Origin: Lachnospiraceae bacterium
GTDB taxonomy: Bacteria; Bacillota_A; Clostridia; Lachnospirales; Lachnospiraceae
Length of the DNA: 25,170 bases
Assembly: GCA_009911175.1 (NCBI GenBank)
Contig: QXWX01000097.1
Location: forward strand, 1-25,170
Reading direction: 5' to 3'
Part shown: positions 8,078-14,949 of the stretch, one piece after another
How the letters are laid out: every line of letters starts with the position of its first letter
How positions within the stretch are numbered: the stretch's first letter is position 1
The notes under the pieces: generated by a model
Database searches by the model: none
Told to the model about the DNA's origin: nothing
What the model saw: only the letters and a program-made list of their open reading frames with translations
Made by a program: the position numbers and the translations under genes

Positions 8078-9508
8078 GTGAGAGTCTGCATCGTTGTAGA
8101 AGGATGTTATCCATATGTGACAGGCGGCGTATCCAGTTGGGTGCACGGCTTGATCCAGTCTTTTCCGAAGCTGGAGTTTGTGATACTGGCAATTATCAGC
8201 AACCATTCCATGAGCGGAAAATTTACATATCAGATTCCGGAAAATGTGACAGAGGTACATGAACTATATCTGGAGGATGCTGACTGGAACCGGAAGGGCA
8301 GAAAAAAATTAAAGCTGAACAAATCCGAGTACCAGGCCTTCCGCAGCCTGGTGCATAACCGGCGTGTGGAGTGGGAATCGGTATTCCGGCTGTTTCAGGA
8401 AAAGCCGGTTTCTCTGGATAAGCTGCTGATGGGGGAAGACTTCCTGCAGATCGTAAGGGAATATTATGACCTGCATTACAGTCAGCTCGTTTTTTCAGAT
8501 TTTTTGTGGACGGTACGCTCCGTGTATCTGCCGCTGCTGTTTACCTTGAAGATGGAGCTTCCGAAGGCGGATCTGTACCATTGCGTGGCCACCGGATATG
8601 CCGGTGTACTGGGCAGTATGGCGAAGGTGCTTTATAACAGCCGGCTGCTGATCTCGGAGCATGGGATCTATACCAGAGAGCGGGAGGAGGAACTGCTGCG
8701 GGCGGAATGGGTGCAGGGGGTATACAAGAATATATGGATCGACCAATTTAAGAAGATGTCGAAGCTGGCATATGAGAAGGCTGACCTGGTGACCAGCCTG
8801 TATGAATATGCCAGGGAGCTCCAGGTAGATCTTGGCTGCCCTGTGGAAAAAACGATGGTCACGCCCAACGGGGTTTCTGTAGAAAGGCTGAAAGATCTTC
8901 CCGGCAGGACGGAAGAGGACAAGGGAAAGATCAATATCGGCGCCGTGCTTCGTGTGACGCCGATCAAGGATGTGAAAACAATGATCCAGGCATTCAGCTT
9001 TGCCAAGGAGCGGGAACCGAGACTGAAGCTGTGGATCATGGGGCCCATGGATGAGGACGAAGGGTATGCAAGGGAATGTCTGGAGCAGGTGGAGGCGCTG
9101 GGGATTGAGGATGTGGTCTTCACCGGAAGGATTGATATCCGGGATTATCTGGGCAGGATGGATATGACGATCCTGACCAGCCTCAGTGAAGGGCAGCCTC
9201 TTACCATTCTGGAGGGATATGCCGCGCATAAGCCGGCCATTGCCACGGATGTAGGGAACTGCCGGGGACTCATTTACGGCGAGAGCGATGACTTTGGGGA
9301 TGCGGGAATCGTGACCCATATCATGAACGTGGAGGAGATCGCGCAGGCGATGGTAGATCTGGCGAGGAACGAACCGCTGCGCCGTCAGATGGGCGAAAAT
9401 GGTTACCAGAGGGTGATATCGGGCTACCAGATCGAGCATATGCGCAGAAATTACCGGAAGATCTACAAGGACTTTTCAGACAGCCTGGGGCTTCCATGGG
9501 AAGAATAG
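8078..9508 (+). CDS. pelF: PelF-like GT4 glycosyltransferase
   Basis: A 476-residue soluble GT-B enzyme starting at GTG 8078, with AAAGGAG (8064-8070) seven bases upstream. It has the PelF hallmarks: EGCYPYVTGGVSSWVH at residues 8-23 (acceptor-side Gly loop), SEHGIYTRERE (193-203), TPNGV (262-266), TPIKDVKT (294-301) and the retaining-GT4 EX7E pair E371 and E379 in SEGQPLTILEG. In Pel systems this cytosolic enzyme uses UDP-sugar (UDP-GlcNAc/GalNAc in Pseudomonas) to polymerise the chain at the PelD-PelE-PelG complex. Length is close to the proteobacterial protein (about 500). It is followed directly by pelG, the most constant pair of pel operons. Confidence 0.92.
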   Translation: MRVCIVVEGCYPYVTGGVSSWVHGLIQSFPKLEFVILAIISNHSMSGKFTYQIPENVTEVHELYLEDADWNRKGRKKLKLNKSEYQAFRSLVHNRRVEWESVFRLFQEKPVSLDKLLMGEDFLQIVREYYDLHYSQLVFSDFLWTVRSVYLPLLFTLKMELPKADLYHCVATGYAGVLGSMAKVLYNSRLLISEHGIYTREREEELLRAEWVQGVYKNIWIDQFKKMSKLAYEKADLVTSLYEYARELQVDLGCPVEKTMVTPNGVSVERLKDLPGRTEEDKGKINIGAVLRVTPIKDVKTMIQAFSFAKEREPRLKLWIMGPMDEDEGYARECLEQVEALGIEDVVFTGRIDIRDYLGRMDMTILTSLSEGQPLTILEGYAAHKPAIATDVGNCRGLIYGESDDFGDAGIVTHIMNVEEIAQAMVDLARNEPLRRQMGENGYQRVISGYQIEHMRRNYRKIYKDFSDSLGLPWEE

Positions 9509-9529
9509 AGGGAGAGGAGGAGAAGGTCA

Positions 9530-10993
9530 ATGGACGGCATAGGAGAGAAACTGAGTAAGATATTTGAAAAAAATTCGATCACAACCTATCTGATCGGGTT
9601 TGCCTACAGCTCTATGTCAACGGTGACTCCAATGTTCGTGATCATTATGAATATTCTGCTGATGGGGTACTTCCTGGAGTTCAGCAGTCTGGGGCTGATC
9701 GAGCGGGAATTATTTTCCTGTACGGTACTGTATATATTTATTTTTGCGCTTTTGACCTGCGCGCCGTTTAATTCAGTTCTGTCCAAGTATATGTCTGATG
9801 TGATCTATGAGGAACGCTATCAGGATATCAGGCCCTGCTATTACCTGGGACTCCTGATGAATCTTACCCTCAGCAGTCTGTTGGGCATTCCGTTCTGCCT
9901 GTGGGAGCATTTTGTCGGCAGGGTGGATGTATTCTATGTATTTACAGGTTACTGCGGCTACATTGCGCTGGTTCTGGTTTTTTACTCCATGATCTACCTT
10001 TCCATCGCAAAGGCCTATGAGAAGATTTCGCTGTTTTATACACTTGGGATGGTCTGGGCATTTTTCCTGTCTCTGTTTCTGAGATTTGTTTTAAAGTGGG
10101 GCATCAGGGAAAGTATGTTGTTCGCCCTGACCACAGGGTTTTTCCTGATCGCTTTTCTGGAGATTGCGGTTGTGAAGCGTTATTTTCTGGAGAACAGCAA
10201 TCGGTATAGTTCCGTGCTGAGGTATTTCAGAAAGTACTGGCAGCTGGTGATTGCCAACTTCTGTTATATCCTGGGATTGTATGTCCATAATTTTGTATTC
10301 TGGACTACGGATATGAAGCTGGTGCTTGTCAGAACCTTCGTCTGCAACCAGCCCTATGATATGGCCACATGCCTGGCGATGTTTACCAATATATCCGCTA
10401 CCATCATTTTTATCACCCGTGTGGAGATGTTCTTTCATGAGAAGTATAAGAACTATTCCGAATCGGTCATCGGAGGGCGCGGAAGAGACATTGACATTGC
10501 CAAGAAGGAAATGTTCCGCCAGCTGTCCTCGGAGCTGATGAGCCTGGTACGCATCCAGTTTATCATTACATCCGTGGTATATCTGCTGTGCGTGGTATTC
10601 CTGCCGAGATTTGGATTTTCTGATCTGACGCTCAGGATCTACCCCTGTCTGGTGGTGGGATACTTTATCGTGTTTTTGATGTATTCTGAGATTATCTTTT
10701 TGTATTATTACAATGACCTGACCGGTGCTGCGCTTACGTCATTCACCTTCTGTCTGGTCACGTTTCTGGGAAGTATCCTGGCAACGAGGATGCCGGAACT
10801 GTGGTATGGGATCGGCGTGGTAATGGGAGCTTTTTCCGGATGGACGGTGGCGTATTTCCGCCTGCGTTATATTGAGAGGCATCTGGATGCCCATATATTC
10901 TGCGTGGGTTCGCTGTTAAAGCCCGGAATGGGGACGCGGCCGCCCAGGAAGGTATACGATAAAAATGTACAAACGAGAAGTGAGGAGGCTTAG
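9530..10993 (+). CDS. pelG: PelG-like polysaccharide transporter
   Basis: 487 residues with about twelve hydrophobic helices spread over the whole length, the layout of PelG in the MOP/MATE-like flippase superfamily. The first helix carries TPMFVIIMNILLMG (33-46), and a conserved Tyr-rich stretch follows. A strong AGGAGG (9515-9520) lies nine bases upstream of ATG 9530. PelG is the inner-membrane conduit for the polymer made by PelF and interacts with PelD and PelE. The C-terminal tail (about 455-487) is short, basic and cytoplasmic. Order pelF-pelG and spacing of 21 bases support the assignment. Confidence 0.9.
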   Translation: MDGIGEKLSKIFEKNSITTYLIGFAYSSMSTVTPMFVIIMNILLMGYFLEFSSLGLIERELFSCTVLYIFIFALLTCAPFNSVLSKYMSDVIYEERYQDIRPCYYLGLLMNLTLSSLLGIPFCLWEHFVGRVDVFYVFTGYCGYIALVLVFYSMIYLSIAKAYEKISLFYTLGMVWAFFLSLFLRFVLKWGIRESMLFALTTGFFLIAFLEIAVVKRYFLENSNRYSSVLRYFRKYWQLVIANFCYILGLYVHNFVFWTTDMKLVLVRTFVCNQPYDMATCLAMFTNISATIIFITRVEMFFHEKYKNYSESVIGGRGRDIDIAKKEMFRQLSSELMSLVRIQFIITSVVYLLCVVFLPRFGFSDLTLRIYPCLVVGYFIVFLMYSEIIFLYYYNDLTGAALTSFTFCLVTFLGSILATRMPELWYGIGVVMGAFSGWTVAYFRLRYIERHLDAHIFCVGSLLKPGMGTRPPRKVYDKNVQTRSEEA

Positions 10994-10995
10994 AC

Positions 10996-11406
10996 ATGGA
11001 TGCCAATATGATAAGGATCGGAATTGGGCTTGTAGGAATTCTGCTCATGGCAGCCAGCTTTTTGATGCATTCCTATAAAAAGATTACAGTGAACTATACT
11101 GTGATCTGGGTATTGCTGGGAATTGTGCTGTTTCTGATTGGGATTGTTCCGGTATTCTCGGAATGGACGAGATATCTCGCGACAGGGACGGGGCTGGCAT
11201 TTTTCTGCGTGGGAGCCATATTTTTGTTTGAAGAATTCCGGACAAGCGCGATGATCTCCCAATTGATCCTCAGGGAGCGTGAAATGGCCATGCATGTGGC
11301 TTTGCTTAACCAGGAAAACGAGGCGATTCTGAAAGAGCTTGACAGGCTGAGCAGGCTGGTGGGAGAGGACCATGAAGACAAGGAAGAATACAGTGAAGAA
11401 AAGTAA
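10996..11406 (+). CDS. DUF2304-type small membrane protein
   Basis: 136 residues: three membrane helices (about 5-25, 32-52 and 60-80), then a charged helical tail with heptad-like Leu spacing (about 85-120) and an acidic end. This matches DUF2304 proteins, which commonly sit beside GT2/GT4 glycosyltransferases in Gram-positive surface glycan loci and may hold them at the membrane. GAGGAGG (10982-10988) gives a strong start two bases after the pelG stop. The 3' end overlaps the next gene by 35 bases, so translation is coupled. Precise function is unknown. Confidence 0.75.
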   Translation: MDANMIRIGIGLVGILLMAASFLMHSYKKITVNYTVIWVLLGIVLFLIGIVPVFSEWTRYLATGTGLAFFCVGAIFLFEEFRTSAMISQLILREREMAMHVALLNQENEAILKELDRLSRLVGEDHEDKEEYSEEK

Positions 11407-12616
11407 AATTCTGTTCGTTGTGAATACGTTGGGACGGGCAGGCGCGGAGACAGCCCTCCTGGAGTTGCTGAGACACTTGGACAGCCCGGAGTATGAGATC
11501 TCTCTTTATGTGATCATGGGACAGGGCGTGATGATCAATGAACTGCCGTCTCATGTAAGACTCATGAATACCAGGTTCAGCAATCAGTCCGTACTGACGA
11601 AAAAGGGAAAGCGGATCATGATGCGGACCGTATGTACTTCCTTTCTTCGGAACGGAGGATGGTTTCGGAAGCTGCGCTTTATTATGAAGAATTATACGTC
11701 CATGAGTAGAACCGGGCATGTTCAGCCGGATAAGCTGCTGTGGCGGATGATTTCCGATGGTTCTCCGCATTTTTCCGAGAGGTTTGATATGGCTGTCGCA
11801 TATCTGGAAGGGGCTTCTGCCTACTATGTAGCGGAGCATGTGAAGGCTGACCGAAAATGTGCGTTTGTACATATTGACTACGAGAGCGCAGGATATACCA
11901 GGGAGATGGATCAGGGCTGCTGGGAGCGGTTTGATCGGATCTTTACGGTTTCCGATGAGGTGAGATCCCATTTCCTGGTGGTATACCCTGAATGTTCCTC
12001 AAAGACAGAGATCTTCCATAACTTGATTGACCAGGAAGGAATCCGGAAACGGGCGGAGGAAGAGGGCGGCTTTCAGGATACGTACCAGGGGATGCGGCTT
12101 CTGACTGTAGGGAGGCTGACATATCAGAAGGCGTATGATATCACGGTGGAGGCGATGAAGCTTTTGAAGGACGCAGGTCTCAGGGCAAGGTGGTATGTGC
12201 TGGGGGAAGGAGACCAGAGGAGTATGCTGGAGAAAAAGATCGCCTCCCTGGGGCTGAAAGAGGATTTTGTGCTTCTTGGAGCCGTAGCCAATCCGTATCC
12301 CTACTATGCGCAGGCAGACCTGTACATCCATGCCACCAGATTTGAAGGGAAAAGTATTGCCATTCAGGAGGCGCAGACGTTGGGCCGCGCGGTGATCGCT
12401 TCGGACTGCAACGGCAACAGGGAGCAGATTATAGACGGAGAGGACGGCATACTCTGCGAATTGACCCCGCAGGCGATCGCGGACAGTATTGCAGACCTTC
12501 TAAAGGATCACGAAAAGAGAAAACGGCTCGGACAGGCGGCCGCAAAGAAAACAACAGCTCAGAAAGAAGAGATCGAAAAGCTGCTCAGAGTCTTGCCAGG
12601 GGGACAAAGATCATGA
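11372..12616 (+). CDS. GT4 family glycosyltransferase
   Basis: A 414-residue GT-B enzyme. The N-terminal domain begins with FVVNTLGRAGAETAL (15-29), the typical acceptor Gly loop. The C-terminal donor domain has VGRLTYQK (246-253), GEGDQR (278-283) and the EX7E pair E325 and E333 in FEGKSIAIQEA, followed by the usual ASDCNGNREQI. ATG 11372 has a GGGAGAGG sequence just upstream; GTG 11393, with AAGGAAG before it, is an alternative start. It overlaps the DUF2304 gene and ends in an ATGA overlap with the DPM1-like GT2. Likely transfers a sugar to a lipid-linked or polymeric acceptor at the inner face of the membrane; donor and acceptor cannot be read from the sequence. Confidence 0.85.
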   Translation: MKTRKNTVKKSKILFVVNTLGRAGAETALLELLRHLDSPEYEISLYVIMGQGVMINELPSHVRLMNTRFSNQSVLTKKGKRIMMRTVCTSFLRNGGWFRKLRFIMKNYTSMSRTGHVQPDKLLWRMISDGSPHFSERFDMAVAYLEGASAYYVAEHVKADRKCAFVHIDYESAGYTREMDQGCWERFDRIFTVSDEVRSHFLVVYPECSSKTEIFHNLIDQEGIRKRAEEEGGFQDTYQGMRLLTVGRLTYQKAYDITVEAMKLLKDAGLRARWYVLGEGDQRSMLEKKIASLGLKEDFVLLGAVANPYPYYAQADLYIHATRFEGKSIAIQEAQTLGRAVIASDCNGNREQIIDGEDGILCELTPQAIADSIADLLKDHEKRKRLGQAAAKKTTAQKEEIEKLLRVLPGGQRS

Positions 12617-13392
12617 AGAATAAAGAACTATTGATCATCATACCGTCTTATAATGAAGGGAATAATATCCGGAGACTGCTTATGCAGCTGGAAGCGTTGG
12701 AAATGAAGGATATCGCGGATATCCTGATCGTAAATGACGCCTCCACAGATTCCACAAACTGGATCGTAAAGGAAATGCAGTATCCCATGCTCTCCCAACT
12801 TTACAATATGGGGTATGGCTGCGCTCTGCAGACGGGCTATAAATACGCGGTGCGCAGGGGATATCAATATGTGATCCAGATGGATGGGGACGGTCAGCAT
12901 GATGTGTGCAATATTCCGGTGATCTACCGGAAGCTGAAGGAAGCAGACGTGGTCGGACGATGCCCGGATATCGTGCTTGGAGCAAGGTTTATGAAGGAGA
13001 GCTCTGACTTTCCGGTCTCCCTGCCGAAACGGATCGTCTATACGATGTTCCGTTTTCTGATTCGAATGATCACGGGAAATCAAATCGCGGATCCGACCAC
13101 CGGATTGCAGGGATTAAGCAGAAAAGCATTTTTGTATTATTCGAAATATGATCACTTTGACGATAAATATCCGGACGCAAATATGATCATCCTGATGATT
13201 CTGACCAAGTTCCGGGTTGTGGAGATCCCGGCGGTGATGCATGCGAGGACCGAAGGAAAGAGCATGCATTCCGGGCTGAAGCCATTCTGGTATATGCTCA
13301 GAGTCATGTTCAGCATCCTGATCGTAGTATTCCGGGTAAAGGTGCTTAAGATGGATGCGGAGGTGGGACTTCTGAGCTCGGATAAGATCTGA
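12613..13392 (+). CDS. DPM1/GtrB-like GT2 glycosyltransferase
   Basis: 259 residues, single GT-A domain. IIIPSYNEG (8-16), VNDASTDST (40-48) and DGDGQHD (91-97) are the nucleotide-sugar and metal motifs of the dolichol/polyprenyl-phosphate sugar synthase branch. DPTTGLQGLSR follows at 160-170, also typical. One hydrophobic stretch near the C-terminus (about 228-245) may bind the membrane; there is no full GtrB pair of helices. ATGA overlap with the previous gene makes it translationally coupled. Together with DUF2304 this could make a polyprenyl-phosphate sugar for decoration outside the cell by the GT-C-like protein of the same operon. That is an inference. Confidence 0.85.
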   Translation: MKNKELLIIIPSYNEGNNIRRLLMQLEALEMKDIADILIVNDASTDSTNWIVKEMQYPMLSQLYNMGYGCALQTGYKYAVRRGYQYVIQMDGDGQHDVCNIPVIYRKLKEADVVGRCPDIVLGARFMKESSDFPVSLPKRIVYTMFRFLIRMITGNQIADPTTGLQGLSRKAFLYYSKYDHFDDKYPDANMIILMILTKFRVVEIPAVMHARTEGKSMHSGLKPFWYMLRVMFSILIVVFRVKVLKMDAEVGLLSSDKI

Positions 13393-13400
13393 TATGCCGA

Positions 13401-13430
13401 AGAGGGTAAGACTCATTTGCCCTTTGATTT
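13401..13430. terminator. Hairpin between convergent genes (possible bidirectional terminator)
   Basis: AGAGGGTAA (13401-13409) pairs with TTGCCCTTT (13417-13425), including two wobble pairs, around a seven-base loop, then GATTTTC. It lies between the + strand operon end (13392) and the end of the minus-strand DUF4832 gene (13450), where a terminator is expected. The T-run is short, so strength is uncertain. Confidence 0.45.
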
Positions 13431-13449
13431 TCGAAAGAACAGTAGAGTC

Positions 13450-14880
13450 CTACTTGGGGAATATGGTAATATCCAGATGTCCGAGTGTATGTCCGTTGCT
13501 GGTAACGATGCCTCCATTGGCAAGATAAATCGGACTGCCGGAAATCGGGTCACTGATCTTGAGAGCGATATCATAGGAGCCTGTGGCATATTCGCGGAAA
13601 TGGACAGGAAACGTAAGGGTGACCTGTTCCCCGGGAGCCCAGAAGCGGGTATCTGTTTGGACAGGGAGGGTAAAGGTCCTGTTCGTGGCCGCTTCCGTCA
13701 GAATCAGGGATACGTCAAAGGGGCGGTAGCAGTTGGAAAAACCGATATTCTCTAAAGTGACGGTCAGCTCCGCGGTCTTTTCCCAGGGGAGAGCCTGCGC
13801 GCATTCGGAGGAACGAAGAACATACCGGTATCCTAGATGCCTGGAAATATAGTCAAAACCGTTCATGCCGTGATACGGTGAAGCTTCCGTACAGAGCGCG
13901 GCCCGCCATTTGGAAAAAACGGCTTCGTCATAGGCGCTGTTGAGGTAGGAAACGCGTGCAGCCGAAAGATCCGTCACAGCAGCGGGAAAATCATTGTAGG
14001 GATTGGGCACCACGACTTCCCCTCCGTTGGGGACATAGGCGCATAAACGGTTTTGGAACGCAAGTTCATCCTGTCGGCTTCTTTTCTGATTGTATGAGAA
14101 TTCACCGAAGTCGGAGTCGGGAGCATAGGTGCTCAGGTCCGTATCCGAGCCAAGCATGCCGTCATTGAACAGGCTGAGTCTGGATGCCAGTGATCCGTTA
14201 AAGGCCGCGGATCTGTCAATCGGTTCCTCAGAGTCCGCAAGAAGCCGCCACTGCTGGGGCGTGCGGACAGCCAGGAAGATCTCGGGATCCGTGACGGAGG
14301 CCAGGTGGCTTGTCAGAGTGATCATATCCTCATTGTTTGCATAGCGGGAGCCGTGCATCTCTCCCCAGGGACCGATGAAGATGCCCTGCAGGAGATAGAC
14401 ACAATCGGAATAACGATTTACGGCTTCTGATGTCTGCGATATATGTGTCAGGATCAGGGACAGATCCCGGGGCTCCGCTTCCAGCGCGTTTCCGTCCCAG
14501 TCGTAGAAAAAGCGGAGGATCAGCTGTCTGCCCGTGGACTGCCAGCTTTCCAGAACCTGATCGAGAAGGGAGAGACCGTAATCGCTGATGGGGCGGTCCG
14601 CATAGTTTTGCAGATTAAATTCCAGCAGCGCAAGGCCGGCCCGGTGTTCCTGATCAAGAATTTCGGACAGATCATAGGACGCAGTGTCAGAAAGCATGTA
14701 ATTATGGATCTGATACCAGCCAATGTATGGGTTTTGAAGCTCTTCCGTAGATTCCGCACAGGTGTCAGGAGTGTAATTGACAAAACGCAGTGTCAGGAAT
14801 AAGAGGAATATTCCGGCGATCAGGCAGATGCAGATTGTGGAAGAAACAGCGATCAGAAGTTTTTTTAATTTCATGGTCAT
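13450..14880 (-). CDS. Membrane-anchored DUF4874/DUF4832 domain protein
   Basis: 476 residues on the minus strand. One N-terminal signal anchor (about 8-30) puts the rest outside. Residues 40-330 have the DUF4874 look: NPYIGWYQIHNY (50-61), LLEFNLQNY (85-93), RFFYDWDG (123-130) and GPWGEMHGSRY (170-180) with E174. This is a TIM-barrel-like series of strands ending in acidic and aromatic residues, reminiscent of glycoside hydrolases. The C-terminal part is beta-rich (DUF4832), suggestive of carbohydrate binding. The start has AGGAA just upstream; the second ATG, six bases in, is also possible. It is alone on its strand between two glycan modules and has its own extended -10 promoter. A polysaccharide hydrolase or lyase role is an inference; no catalytic activity is known to me for the family. 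Confidence 0.75.
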   Translation of the reverse strand: MTMKLKKLLIAVSSTICICLIAGIFLLFLTLRFVNYTPDTCAESTEELQNPYIGWYQIHNYMLSDTASYDLSEILDQEHRAGLALLEFNLQNYADRPISDYGLSLLDQVLESWQSTGRQLILRFFYDWDGNALEAEPRDLSLILTHISQTSEAVNRYSDCVYLLQGIFIGPWGEMHGSRYANNEDMITLTSHLASVTDPEIFLAVRTPQQWRLLADSEEPIDRSAAFNGSLASRLSLFNDGMLGSDTDLSTYAPDSDFGEFSYNQKRSRQDELAFQNRLCAYVPNGGEVVVPNPYNDFPAAVTDLSAARVSYLNSAYDEAVFSKWRAALCTEASPYHGMNGFDYISRHLGYRYVLRSSECAQALPWEKTAELTVTLENIGFSNCYRPFDVSLILTEAATNRTFTLPVQTDTRFWAPGEQVTLTFPVHFREYATGSYDIALKISDPISGSPIYLANGGIVTSNGHTLGHLDITIFPK

Positions 14881-14921
14881 GGGATTCCTGTCTTTACAAA
14901 GTTATTTTTAAAAGCAGGGAC

Positions 14922-14930
14922 ATTATATCA
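14922..14930 (-). promoter_or_regulatory. Extended -10 promoter for the DUF4832 gene
   Basis: On the minus strand the sequence reads TGATATAAT, an extended -10 (TGn) joined to a perfect TATAAT. RNA would start near 14915, about 35 bases before ATG 14880. No good -35 is seen, as is usual for extended -10 promoters. The element overlaps the upstream region of the divergent GT2-pyruvyl transferase gene. Confidence 0.55.
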
Positions 14931-14949
14931 CCTTTTGGAGAGAAAAGCT

